A stretch of DNA of 64,000 nt, from contig OX104117.1 of NCBI GenBank assembly GCA_944474755.1, positions 59,628,522-59,692,521 on the forward strand, in the 5' to 3' direction. Position numbers and translations under genes: made by a program. The stretch comes from Limnoperna fortunei (lineage: Eukaryota; Mollusca; Bivalvia; Mytilida; Modiolidae). The notes below the pieces were generated by a model. It was not told the origin of the DNA, did no database searches, and worked only from the letters and a program-made list of their open reading frames with translations. Shown here in pieces: positions 44,601-59,600 of the stretch (positions are counted from its first letter, which is position 1; each line of letters begins with the position of its first letter).

Positions 44601-47600
44601 CAGTACATGTACACTTATATTATATATTTAAAAGAACAATGACCAACACCTTTTATTTTATATCTTACGTAAATTCAGCAGGGACTGCAATCAGAGCCAG
44701 CTGTCCAACTCTCATTAACTGTATATCAACAATTTCTGGTTCCCACATGTAAGGAGCAGATATCTGAGAAAAAACATTCCAGTTATGAACACATCTACAG
44801 CATTGTACTAAGAACTGTATAGATACATGTACACAATTACAGGTGTTCAATTAATTTCAGTAATTCATCTTATGAGAAACTACTTCCTGCTACAGACAGT
44901 TAAAGTTTTACTTTATATGTTTTTTTTTACAAATTTGTTAAATTTTTACTGCATTTTTTAACAAAAATACAGCCTGATTACTGTCAATCAAAAGTTAACT
45001 TTTGTATCATATAGATATAGCAATAAATGAAAGATAGAGATTCGTTGAAAGCGTTTCTTTGGAGTATTTACTTGTTATTTGAACAAGTATTAAATACCAA
45101 CAAATCTAAATATCACTGTAATAAATATATTAAGGAAGATTTCGCATACATGCCAAAATATACAAAATTAACTTTTTTGTTCCTTAGTATTTAGGGCATT
45201 TAGGTTTTCTTTTATGATATGTAATATTTGTAATCATTATTTACACCTACCACATACAGACACACATACAACATAATTTATTAAAGAACCTAAGTGAGCA
45301 AGCTCACAATACCCCACACGTTCCCATTATATCAAGGTGGTATTTTTGGTATATTGAAGTTTAATGAAAATTCATGAAGGATTGAAAGCGCTATCCAGGC
45401 GACAACATTAAATATACATGTACATGAGAGTTTACTATGTCCCAAAATATTGTCCTCCTCATGATGAAATTCCTATAAGTAACAATTTCCCAAAGTCTCT
45501 TGAAAATCCATGAAGAAATAAAAGCACTATCCAGGCAACAACAGCATGACACACGGACGGGTGGATTTACAGACAGACCGGTCAAAAAACATTATTTGTT
45601 GCATGGGGTATAATTACCTCCCCTGTATCCAGTAAGATGGGTTTAGGTCTCTGACATGCTACTTGTTCTGCTGATGGTGTCTTCAGGAAGTCACTGATCA
45701 GTCTCCAGAGAGGATTGGTAGAGTTGGAGCCTGAATATAACAAAAATGTGTAACAAAGTGTAATAGTGCTCTATTTATTTCCCTAAATAAACATTTTCTC
45801 TAGACAATAATTTTATTAAATTACGATTTTTTTTTATGTTAACTATAACTTAACCCATATTTAAGGAATAATGAATTTATGTTACCATTTTAAAGGCTTT
45901 AACTTACCTTGTCTAAAATTAAATGCCCCAGGTCCATCTGTTGTACCAGCAGCAAAACTATAACCCATAGCAGGTTTACACGTCTTTACCTAAAATTTAA
46001 AACAGATTTTCTTCATATTAAACATAAAATACAAGATCTAGTTGATATGCATTATGTCAACAGTGGTCTACTGTGGACTAATACTTAGACTAGTACAATT
46101 AGAATGACTGGGCCCTTCAAGATAAGAAACTGCAAATTGTATGAAACTTCTAGGGACCTTAGCTATGGTTTGTTTCCTAACTGAATCCTTTACTGACAAG
46201 AATGACAAGTTTTTCTGCAGAAGGTCTGTGGGGTTCTTAACAGGTCTCTCGATTCATCTCCTAATATTTTAATTTTGTTTAAATACTCAATACATGAGCA
46301 AAGTTGGTTATTTCGTATAAACGAACTTGGTTTTTCAGTACGTGACTGATTAAGACGTCATTATAAAATGTATTGATGACGTTCACTATACATAATTTCT
46401 TCTGCAAACAACAAGTGACGACACTAAAATTGTGAATTGCAAATATTATTTAATTACTTGTAAAATATTGTTCTTGTTACTTCATTTTTACTTTAGAATT
46501 TAAAATATAAGGTTTGTTTTCAATTGTTGGTTACATTATTGGATATAAACTACACTGGATCGATTTAGGCTGCAACATAAACAGCTTCGTTTAGTTCGCA
46601 CATGCGTAAGCTGCATATTGTGTGTAAATCTAAAAACCGACCTACAAATGCCGTTTGTTATGTGTTATCCATAATTATCGTTATTGTTAATAATTTTGTT
46701 ATTTTAAGTCTGAATTCTGAGATTTATTTGATTTAAACTACTCCCGATACATTATTTTTTTTAACAATTCTACATTCGAATTAATATGATGTCACAATCA
46801 GAATTCCAACATCATATTACGCTTAACTGAAAATTTTAAACTAGAACAATGCGACTTCGTTAAGATTTCTCAATATTTTTGTTTAAAAGGTACGTATATT
46901 CAATAAAATGTCAATAATATATGTTTATGTCAATTTTATTTGCTTTCACATACTGTTTTGGGATATATCTTATTAGTTTAGTCTTAAAGCCGCTTTGAAC
47001 TTTTAAAACATTTGTTAGACATATTAGAATCGAAATAGATTATTGCAAGTGGGCTTGATGCGAATTAGAACATGGTCAGACCTTATATTTGTAGAATGTA
47101 AGAAAGTAATCAGAATACAGAGTAGTAGAATAGAATGAACAAAAGTGGACAGGACAGAATGTATATAGTCAGGAGGTATGAAAGAACAGTCAGAATGTGT
47201 AAAGTCAAGATCAAGAATAGAAACAGTCAGAATTGTATGGGACAGGTTAAAGTCTAGTTCAGACAAGTAAAACCTATCTTGTACGAGTCGGATCGAACAA
47301 GTAAAAGTTTGCAACAAACTTAAAAGCTAGTAATTTACTGATAGTCCCATTTGCCTTGTTGATCTTTACAACCAAAGTTTAAGTCGCCATAGATCTCCTT
47401 TAATTTTATTGCCATTTGGGTCAGATATTGTCATATTGTTTATCATGTGCCATTCGTAAGATGGCTCCTGCATGACTTTAACATTGTACATAAATCTTAG
47501 TGTTATAGCTATGTGGCAACCAGTAAAAAGTGAAAACTAAAATAAAACAATCTCTGACACTGATACAGTCAGTTACAGAGATTGCAAATGGAATACTGCT

Positions 47601-50600
47601 AGGGTAAAATGATTACTGCAAAGATTTAAACATAATAAATTAGTATTTTGTTGGTCATTAAAAATAAAATCATTTTAATCTGTTGAAATATTTGTAGTAG
47701 TGCATTTTTTCTATTTTTCTACATAATTACACAACAATGCCATTTTCTGCTTCTCGTTATTCTATATTTTACAGTTCAATCAACTTGTGTACTTACTCAC
47801 GACAAAGAAACATTTTTCTAATTATACAGTTTTCCGACATTTGATGTATTTCATAGCAAAGAACATGGAAATGTGTGATATATTTATGTTGTAAAAAAGA
47901 AGACGGAAATTTTAAAAAACTGTTTGTTCCTTTCTTCCTATGATACTTTATCCCACTATAATTTAAACTACTTGTATACTTCTAATCAATTTTAAAAGAT
48001 AATGTATGTCCCCCTTGTGCAAGCTCTAGAAGTCAAGATCTAGAATAGAACAGTCAAAATGTTTTTAAAATAGCAACAGTCAGAATGTATAAAGTTGGGA
48101 GGTATAATAGAACAGTCAGCATGTGTAAAAGTAGTCAGCAGATTAAACAAAACAGTAAACATGTATAAAAGAAGTCAAAAGGTAAAATATGACAGTCAAA
48201 GTATTGAATTTATACAAGTAGAGTCAAAAGATAGATAAATCATTTCGATAACAGAATTCACTTTGTTTTTATTACATCAAATGGAATAGAATCATGGCCA
48301 TACCTTGGTAGTTGCATTGACTTGGACTTCTACTTTCGACATATCAACGTAGGTGTGACGGAAATCTACTGGACCAGACAACATAACAGTAGCAGTATTG
48401 TACAAATCCTGTCAAAACACAGAAATTGTCATTTTTGTGAGTCCTCAAATTCTATAAATATATCTATTGTCTTATGCATTAGTAAAAAGAGTTGGTAAAC
48501 AGATTACATTGACGTTACAACTTTGTCAGTAACTAATTAATGTTTAATGCAAGTTGAAACATGAATAGAATTAATTTTACAAAAAAATCGAAAAAGTCTG
48601 AAATAGCCGAGGTGCAAAGCATGTGCCTTTAAAAATGGGGAATGATTTACAATAAGTTGGAAGAAGGTTCAAGTCTGTGTAAAAAAATGAGTTGATTACA
48701 CAAAATAGGTAAGGTCTTCTGTAAATGTTCTAAAATTGACCAAGTTCTCAAGTCTGGAAAATAAGGAAAAACATCCTGGAACAATTCTATAATCACACTA
48801 GCACACAAAGTTGTTGTTTACAGAAAAAAATGTTTACCCCTGGCTTATTTTTATTTTTGAATTTCCCTATTGAAAAATTTCAAGAAATATATACAAGCAC
48901 ACTAATTTCCTATTCAAAATGTAACAACAGTTGTGGATGCACAAAAACAGTGTATCTTTTTTCCCACTCCCCCTCCCCTCCGCTGCCTTGGGTTTTATAA
49001 CTCATATAAGAAATACATGTATATATAATGAATTCAATTACCATGGCTTTTTTGTACTGGTTTTCTCCAATGATTTTTGTACTTTCAAACATATCTTTCC
49101 CAGGTCCAAATGCCACACACTGTTCATTCTGTCCATTTTAAACACATACATTATATAACATTATTTTAAGTATAGACATAGTTGGCATCAAATAGATAAA
49201 ATAAATTAAAATTAAGCAATTTATATAATCTTAATCCTAAAACTATTTCTAATTATAACTTGATCCTTATACATAATTAATTAATAATTATGAATTTTAG
49301 TATTTAATTTCAGTTTTATAAATTATAAATTACAAATTTAACTTATGACTAAGTTACTTTATTTTGTCAATTTGCAGCAAGCATAGTTTTAAAAATCTCA
49401 TTTCAAATAATTACTGCAGTATATTGTTTAACAACTAACTGGCCCATCCTTTATGCAGTTTATCAAACAGCAACTAAATTTCTGGACTATTAGTCTATGT
49501 AGAATATAAGTATAATTGGTATATTCTTAAATAAAACTACTTGCATACATTTAGAATTAAAAAAAGTGTCTCAAATGTCCCATTTGGTACATATATTTGT
49601 AAGCACCCCTTTTTCCAATTGTACTCAATTGTGAAATATTTTGCTAGTGAAGAGATTTCATCATGTCGTAACCGTTAACTGTTTACCAAGTTTCATGAAA
49701 ATGTGAAGTTGTCTTCGTAAAAATAAAACTTCAACGAAAAGATAGACCTGAGGTACGACACACAAACATACAAACACAGATCACATAAATAAAAAGCTGG
49801 ATGTCCCTAACTTTTGTTGCATTGGGCAGGTCTTAAAAATATTTAACTGAAGTTTTAAAAAACATGGTAAATGAGACAAAAGAGAGTTACCTACCCTTCC
49901 ATTACATGTACTTGTTATGGCATCACATGGCTTCCCAGTATCTAAACATTTTGGTCCAGCAGTGTTTGGAGACACATCACCTTCATTGGCTTGGGCAAAG
50001 GCAGCTACAAACTTTCCCTGTTGTACACAAATATAATTTAAGTGCAAAAATCATAATATTGTCCAATAAAAGGGATATTCATTATAATGAATAATTGATA
50101 CATTAGTGTTTAATGCCTTCTTTACTCTAAATTGAGGGATACATTTATATTAATGTAATAAGCTGAGCTAATGCTCAGTAGTGATACCCCTGCTTTCACA
50201 AAATTTTTTTTGCATGTGTCAAATATATGTAAAAGCTAAGTTTTCTGTAAACAGGAAGTAGATGACTTAGGAGCATTAAATCTCTATACACCAAATGGTA
50301 CTATAGGATAAAGAAATATGCGAAATATCAGGCTTCTGCATCCTATAGTTGCTTAGTAAACTACAAGTGAAATTTTTGTTATGGACATACTAGTGAACAG
50401 ACAAAGGAACAAACAGACAGAGGTAAAACAGTATAGCCCCTCAGCTATCTAGCGGGAATAATAGGAATGTAAGAATGTCAAACTTGATTCTTGTTGCATA
50501 AGATACGAAGATTGAAAAATAAGATTTTTAGAAAGACTATTAGCCATTTGTAAAGCTATAAATTGCATGTTATATCTATTGCACAGCCTTCTTGCCCATG

Positions 50601-53600
50601 ATTGAAAAATTTGTTGTTAAGAACACGAACATATAAAAGCAGACCACTGATACCACACAGTGTTAATTAAAACTGAGTTTCAAAGTACTTCTAATTCAGT
50701 CAGTACTTACCTGATCAAATGATGGGAAAACACCCCCATTTTTTGACGTCTCAAACAGCAGTGAAGCATAACCTTTGTTGTCACTGCTGATCAAATGGTT
50801 CGTGTTGTTCATACTAGTACAGTGGACAGCAAACCAACTACATGTAAAAAAAATATAATACACAAGACATCAAATATGGTTAAGATATAAGTTAAGTTAA
50901 TTAGGATTTGAAATTTACTTTATTTACTGCTAGACCACAAAAGATGAGCCAAAACTCTACGCTGAAAGAGACAACCTTTAAATGGAGTATATAAATAAAT
51001 ATCATTCCTTTTTAGATTATTTTGTGCTCATGTGGAATGTCACTGGACATACTGTTGTTTACACAAAATGAAAAAATATAATACTTTGCCCACAAACTAA
51101 AAAATATCGGGTTGTTTGAATTCAAAGGTATTCAAATTTATTTTTCAGGCCATATATATCTTTTTCTAAAACTGAAAATATTTACATAAAGGTCTAAGGG
51201 ATAACAACACACAGACTACTACTCTGTATTTAAAAAAAAACACATGGTTTGTTAATTTGCATATTCCGTATCTGACCAATCAAATCTAATAATTATGTAT
51301 TAAATGGAAGTTCCAAGTCATCCTGTGTAATGAAAACATGGAATATAGTATGCGGTAAATGCATAGAAAAGAACAAAGATGTTTTTTTTTCTCAATGAAA
51401 ATCAACAAAAATAATCAGCATGACCAGTCAGGCCAGCTAATGGGCATGTACATGTATACTAGCACATGTATGGGGTTTACATTTACTAGACAATGTCATT
51501 CAATTGTGCCTTACTTTCAAACCCTTTTAACTGAATCACATGGTTTAAAAAACATTTGATTGAGTGATCAGAATACATTGGCACTAAATAATGTTTATAT
51601 GCAGTACAGTTAAGAAGTGTAAATTATGTGTTTGATAATCACATTACATCGATCTTTTTTAATACTTTTGTTAAACCAGCTACAAGCTTAAAAGATATGA
51701 ATATGAAGTTCAGCATACCTTGCATACAGTCAGACTCACATACTCAGTGTTAACCTGGAAGTGATCAACTAAAAGAGAAACTTCGCAAAAACATTTGATA
51801 TGTTATTCTTCAAATAAAATGAAATATATTTGCCTTTTGATGTTTTATTGTATTCTTTACCCTTTCGCTTCTAGAGTGAATTTTAGGTGGTAAAATTTTG
51901 TATATGGGGGCAGCCATATTGACAGTATTTACCACAAGATTGTGGTTGTGACGTGATAACCTGTCATTATACAGTAAATACGATAAATAATCCAGTTTAA
52001 AAATATGTTTTCTGCCTTGCAGGTAAAAAAACAGGATGTTTATTGCAATTACTAGATCATTTGATGCCAACTTCGAAGTATGAATATTCAGACATTTCCA
52101 AAAGCTAACCAGATTAAAGGTTAATAATGAAATTCGAAATAGGAATGGCACGTCCATCTCCTGCCAAGGACAGGTATGATTTGAATACACATAAGTGTGA
52201 GAACACAGGATGTTATTTTATATATAAGATTTCGAATAGATGCCAGGTCACAGGAAACATAAAACTGACACGTTGACACAAATAAACACACTTAAAATTT
52301 TGGAAACTGTGTTTAACACACGCACAATAAATGTTACCAGTAATAATAAAAATAATAGTATAGAAAAAAAATAAAAAAACTAAACCTGAAGTGAAATTTT
52401 GATGCGTGAAAACAGAGTATATAAAAATATTTCATTTAATGACTGTTATTTCTTAAATAGTCAACTTCGCAAATATTTTGTTTAAAAAAGTTTCGTTAAA
52501 TTCGTTGAAAATAAGTTGAAAATAATAATACGAATAATTATCAATTTAATTGATATTTATGAACAAAATTCAAACTAATATTTGAGGAAAAATAAAAAAT
52601 GAGGTCATCTTTCCATTAAACTATCATCCATGCAACATTCTGCAAAATGATCTTCGCATATGAAGTTGTTGCTGCTGTGGACATAGTCTCAAGTAGAACA
52701 AATTGTTACACAAGTCAGGTTTTTTTATTAGATCAGGAATACGAAACGTAATCTTGCCAGAACCTAAACTTATAGTACAACATTCTGTTATTGACTGTTT
52801 GGCGTTATTATCATACGGCGAAGTTAAAGTATTTGGATGTTAACTGATCTCTAGTATCACCAACTAGTGACGAGATGGCAGACCTCCATAATTGCATTTT
52901 TTACACGGTAAATTCAATGTAGAAACTAAACCATTAAAAATAAAATAAAACATCAAGAGGCAAAAGTGTTTCTTTTTATTTGAAGAATAACATATCAAAT
53001 TTTCATTTTTTTTGCTAAGTTTCCCTTAAACCACTTAACAATGAGGCCAAGTAATACATGTATATGATGGTGATCAACTACATTTGCCACCTTGCAATGA
53101 GGCATTGGGTTCAGTAATCCAAGGGTTCAATAGTAAATACATAAAATTGAAAACATTTAATCTGTAAATTAAAAGGCAACATATGGCTATTTTACAAAAT
53201 GATAGCACAACTTTGAACTTCAATGTGCAAAGCAAAATGGTATATATGTATATATAAATAACTACAAACAACAGAGCTTAAAGTGTGGGTTTTAATGGTT
53301 TTTAATGGTGAATACATGTAACTTCTGAGTTGTCTGATAAATCCAGCAGTTTATCTGATCACTAATTCCCTAATGCAGTTCTCACTCATAGAAACATTTT
53401 TAGTTGCTTCTCACCTGATCATTCCCATGTCCTTCCCAAATGCATCAACCATTTTGAGGACTGTCATGTTCTTGTCAACATCATATTTATATCTACAAAA
53501 GCAAACTTACACTGGCACATTTACTACATAATTCGCTTGGAATGGTGTTTAACTCACATTCAGAAATTTTTCAGCTATATCATGGCATCCAGTTTTTATT

Positions 53601-56600
53601 GCAGGAGTAAGGCAGAGTACCCAAAGTAGACCCTGACCTGTAGTAGAAAAACTGGAAATCCTAGTCAATTAACACAGGAGTTTAGTACACCCTGCATGCA
53701 GTTAAACTTAAACCCACAAGACAGTGTTAACAGACCACATGATCAATGGTAGAATATTTACTTACTAAAATTCATATACTAGATCATTAATTTTTGATAT
53801 CATTAGCACTGAAGCTTTCAAAACAAAAAAAAGTCAAACAATTTTTTATAAAGCTCTCTGTAGCCAGTTTACAAAGCAAGGGAAATCTAGCATGAGAAAT
53901 CTAAACTAGAGTAAAAACACCTGTGAGCAATGCTCACCATTGATACCCCCTGCTTCACAATTACTTTGAAAATTCAGGTGTTCTTAATTATGAAATTGAA
54001 ACTTTATCTAGTTAAACGTGAAGGCGAAATTGCAGATAATACATGTAACCCTCCCCAATCCCCCAAAGAATGGCATCCCCTATGTCAATGACAGTCATGT
54101 TTTTCTATGGCAAACCTCCAATAATATTCTGATCAAAATGTTTAATATCCAATGCACAATATCAATATGTGACCAAGATTCTGTATAAGTTTCAACAAAT
54201 TCCTTCAGTGGTGTAGGAGGAATTGCAAATAAAAGATGGGTATCCCATTATGTCCATTACAAACTCCATGTTTTTCTATGGGAAACCCCAAATATCATTC
54301 CGATCAAAATGTTAAATATCTCCTGCACAATGGCACTATGTGACATGGATTCTGTGTAAGTTTCAACAAATTCCATTCAGTGGTGTAGGAATGAGTTGCA
54401 CATAAGAGATGGGTATCCCTTATGTCCATGACAAAGTCAATGTTTTTCTATGGGAAACCCCAAATATCATTCCAATGGAAATGTTATATATCTAGTGCAC
54501 AATGGCAATATGTGACAACATTCTGTGTAAGTTTCATCAAATTCCATTTGGTGGTGTAGGAGGAGTCGCACATAAGAAATGGGTATCCCCTTATGTCAAT
54601 GACAGTCCGTGTTGTTCTATGGGAAACCCCAAATATCATTCCGATCAAAATAATAAATATCTCCTGCACAATGGCACTATGTGACAAGGATTCTTTGTAA
54701 GTTTCAACAAATTCCATTCAGTGGTGTAGGAGGAGTTGCACATAAGACATGAGGACCCCCTTAGGTCAATGACAATGTCCATGTTTTCTATGGGAAACCC
54801 CAAATATCGATCCGATCAAAATCTTTAATATCTCCTGCACAATGGCACTATGTGACAAGGATTCTGTGTAAGTTTCATTAAATTCCATTCAGTGGTGTAG
54901 GAGGAGTTGCACATAAGAGATGAGGACCCCCTTAGGTCAATGACAATGTCCATGTTTTTCTATGGGAAACCCCAAATATCGATCCGATCAAAATGTTTTT
55001 ATCTCCTGCACAATGGCACTTTGTGACAAGGATTCTGTGTAAGTTTCATTAAATTCCATTCAGTGGTGTAGGAGGAATTGCACATAAAAGATAGGGACCC
55101 CCTTAGGTCAATGACAAAGTCCATGTTTTTCTATGGGAAACCCCAAATATCATTCCGATCAAAATGTTAAATATCTCCTGCACAATGGCACTATGAGACA
55201 AAGATTCTGTGCAAGTTTTATCAAATTCCTTTCAGTGGTGTAGGATGAGTTGCAAATAATAGAAAGTGTAACGGACGGACAGACGGCACGACAGACGGAC
55301 GGACGGACGGACAGACGGACACCATGAACACTATATACCCCCCCCCCCCGCTTTTCAAGCGGGGGGTATAAAGAAATAAAATGTACACATTTACCTCACT
55401 AATAATCAAAGAAATCTCATGTAACTCAACCTTTTATAATGTACTGTAATCAGTGTGTACGATACTCATTTGTTTGCTTGATCAGCAATAGTGAGTTGTA
55501 TATACAACAATTCAATATATGTAGATATAGGTTAAAGTCAATGGAACCAGTAGGTCTAAGAATATTAGATTTGGTGTGTTTCATACATCAATGATTATTG
55601 TAGTCAGTAACAGACAAGGATTGTCAGTTTTCCTACAGAAGGTTGGGGGTTTTCTACAAGTACCCATTAAAAACTGGACACCATGATATAGATGAAAAAT
55701 TGGGGAAAGAGGCATTAAATGACACTGAACCAAACAAACAATATTATACACAGCCAATTATGGTATTCTATCCTCATTATGAAAAAGATATTATACTGTG
55801 CTCTTTCTTCCGGAGGATTTTGTAGATATGCCGTAGGACTTCTGTTGATATTGCTGTCTAACAACTCCCCACTGTTGACGTAGATATTTCCGGGCCTCAT
55901 ACTGTCATGAGCTCTTCCTATACTCTACAAAACATATATTTCTTGTAGAAAACCATACATTGATCTTTGTAATACTAACATGTTTTTCAAGTAGAACAAG
56001 TGTGGACTGTGAGCTAATGCTCACTAGTGATACCCCAGCTTTCACAAATATGACATCATTAGTATTCAGTGAACAGGAAGTAGAATACCAAGAAGCATAA
56101 AATTGCTATACACAATATGGTACTTGCTTAGAAAACTGTGACAATAATTTTGGTTACTGACAGACAAATGGACAGACAAGGGTAAACAACTAAAACAGCA
56201 TGCCCTCCCTCTTTTTCAAAGCAGGGGTATAAAAACTACCTTTGATCTTTTTTTTTAATTAGTTGCAATAAAGTAGTAACTTAGTAAAATCCTGTCAACA
56301 GGTGTTACAAATGTACTGGGCTGAATACTTTCATAATAATCCTGTGTTATCCATGTTTAAGATACATCCAAGTCTACAAGGCAGTAAATCACCCTAACAG
56401 CACCACACCCCAATATAAAGTGGATGCTGTGATACTGAAAAATAAAACCCCTTTCAAATAAATAACAAATTCCATTCTTATTTAATAAAGCTTCTCAGTG
56501 ACAGGCTATACATGAATATACTCACAATAACAATGCCTTCTACTAAAGCTTCAAACGTTTCTTTGACAAAGCCCAGTGATGTGATGTCATACAGCAGATA

Positions 56601-59600
56601 CTGATGGAATCCTCCTGGTCCAGAATGTGTGTGTGTTCCACTTATACACACATTCCTCTCAGTGTAAAGATTACCATATTTACTTTTTAAACGTTTTATG
56701 ATCTGTAATAAATAGACATATATCCATATATCAATATATCAATACAGCATCTTAAATACTGAACATTCCAAGATATCTTAAACTTTCATGAATTTTTTTC
56801 TGTTTGATGCTCAATTTAATAAGTTTTATACTTTTGTTTTAATTACTGGTCCAGTGATATTCATCCCTTTTCACATTCATCATCAGTCAGTTTCTTAATA
56901 AAACATTTAAAGTGCAGAATAATTTCAAACTGTAATCTTGAAATTGTGCACTCTTAACCAACAATTGGCCATTTATTCACATACAACTAGGTATTTGAAA
57001 CTAATTATCATTCCTTGCATTGAATATTATTAACAACTATTTTCAGGGGACAACATGTAAAAAGCAAATAAGCCATAGATGATTACAATTAGACCATTCT
57101 ATATACATGTTCTAGTTTGTTTACTAAACTCCATATTATTCTAAATTCAATACATGCAATTATCCTACATGTACTTTCATGAAATTGGTACTAAACAAAA
57201 CATCTCTGTGCCTATTTGGATTAGATCTCTGTGCCTATTTGGATTAGATATCTGTGCCTATTTGGATTAGATCTCAGTGCCTATTTGGATTAGATCTCAG
57301 TACCTATTTGGATTAGATCTCTATGCCTATTTGGATCCGATCTCTGTGCCTATTTGGATTAGATCTCTCTGCCTATTTAGATTAAATCTCTGTACCAATT
57401 TAGATTAGATCTCTGCCTATTTAGATTAAATCTCTCTACCTATATAGATTAAATCTCTGTACCTATTTGGATTAGATCTCTGTGCCTATTTGGATTAGAT
57501 CTCTGTGCCTATTTGGATTAGATCTCTGTGCCTATTTGGATAAGATCTCTGTGCCTATTTAGATTACATCTCTCTGCCTATTTAGATTAAATCTCTGTAC
57601 CTATTTGGATTAGATCTCTGTACCTATTTGGATTAGATCTCTGTGCCTATTTGGATTAGATCTCTATGCCTATTTGGATTAGATCTCTGTGCCTATTTGG
57701 ATTAGATCTCTCTGCCTATTTAGATTAGATCTCTGTGCATATTTGGATTAGATCTCTGTGCCTATTTGGATTAGATCTCTGTGCCTATTTGGATTAGATC
57801 TCTCTGCCTATTTAGATTAAATCTCTGTACCAATTTAGATTAGATCTCTGCCTATTTAGATTAAATCTCTCTACCTATATAGATTAAATCTCTGTACCTA
57901 TTTGGATTAGATCTCTGTGCCTATTTGGATTAGATCTCTGTGCCTATTTGGATTAGATCTCTGTGCCTATTTGGATAAGATCTCTGTGCCTATTTAGATT
58001 ACATCTCTCTGCCTATTTAGATTAAATCTCTGTACCTATTTGGATTAGATCTCTGTACCTATTTGGATTAGATCTCTGTGCCTATTTGGATTAGATCTCT
58101 GTGCCTATTTGGATTAGATCTCTGTGCCTATTTGGATTAGATCTCTCTGCCTATTTAGATTAGATCTCTGTGCATATTTGGATTAGATCTCTGTGCCTAT
58201 TTGGATTAGATCTCTGTGCCTATTTGGATTAGATCTCTGTTCCTATTTAGATTACATCTCTGTGCCTATTTGGATGAGATCTCCGTTCCTATTTGTATTA
58301 CATCTCTGTGCCTATTTGCATTAGATCTCTGTGCCTATTTGGATTAGATCTCAGTGCTTATTTGGATTAGATCTCTGTGCTTATTTGGATTACATCTATG
58401 TGACTGTTTAGATTAGATCTCTGTGCATATTTGGATTAGATCTCAGTGCATATTTGGATTAGATCTCTGTGCCTATTTGGATTAGATCTCTGTTCCTATT
58501 TAGATAACATCTCTGTGCCTATTTGGATTAGATCTCTGTGCCTATTTGGATTAAATCTATGTGACTGTTTAGATTAGATCTCAGTGCCTATTTGGATTAG
58601 ATCTCAGTGCCTATTTGGATAAGATCTCTGTTCCTATTTAGATTACATCTCTGTGCCTATTTGGATTAGATCTCTGTTCCTATTTGGATTAAATCTCTGT
58701 GACTATTTAGATTAGATCTCTTAGCCTATTTGGATTAGATCTCTGTGCCTCTTTAGAGATCTCTAAGCCTATTTGGATTACATCTCTGTGCTTACTTGGA
58801 TTAGATCTATGAGCTTATTTAGATTAGATCTCTGTGCCTATTTGAATTAGATCTCTGCCTGTTTGGGGTCCAATTTTCCATTACTTTTCTTGACACTTAT
58901 AACCTTATATTACAATTTTTGAACAATTGGTGAAGAGGATAATAATTATATCGCTCCACTCAAGTACTACATATTTGATGGTCGGAAATATCCATTTACT
59001 GGCTCTGCTTACGCGTCACCAACACACTCACTTTCCGACCATCAAATCAGCAACTGATGCCGGAAAATCTTTAAATAAAATACAGTTATCTCCTAAATCA
59101 TGTAAATGTTTGGTAAAGAGGACAAAAGTTATATCACTCCGCTCAGGTACATGATCAAGATTTGAGATCACTCAGATCATGCAGCCACAGACTCTACAGA
59201 CTTTAGATCACTCTAATCAGGCATCAACAGACACAAGATCTCTCGAGTTTTACAGACTCTGAAAAAAACTCATATCATGGATTAACAGACTTTAGATCAC
59301 TCAGAACGGGGATCAACAGACAAAAGATCATTCAGATCAGATATTCCCATTCTATATAACTCAGTTCATATGTTCATGAATTCTAGCTCAGGTGTTAAAG
59401 GGACAACAAATCACAAAATAATATACACAAATAAAGTACCTCTAATTTTAGTCCTTGTGACTGCATACAGGAGTCTGTATTGACAAACACAATACGGCTA
59501 GTGTTCTGTGGATCAGAGATTATAAATGCTCTGCTGTATTGGCGTAAATGAATGCCATGTGTTATTTGTGCTGGATTGGCATAACCCATCTAAAAAAGAA

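Noticed and set aside
49891..49894. Alternative donor for ASAH2 exon 7, four bases downstream (GTAACT)
   Set aside because: It would shift the frame into exon 8, whereas GTAGGT keeps the conserved protein.
51810..52190. 126-codon open frame on the minus strand, the longest in the window
   Set aside because: It begins at GTG, lies wholly inside ASAH2 intron 5, has no recognisable motif and no splice context. AT-rich DNA of this length can hold such a frame by chance.
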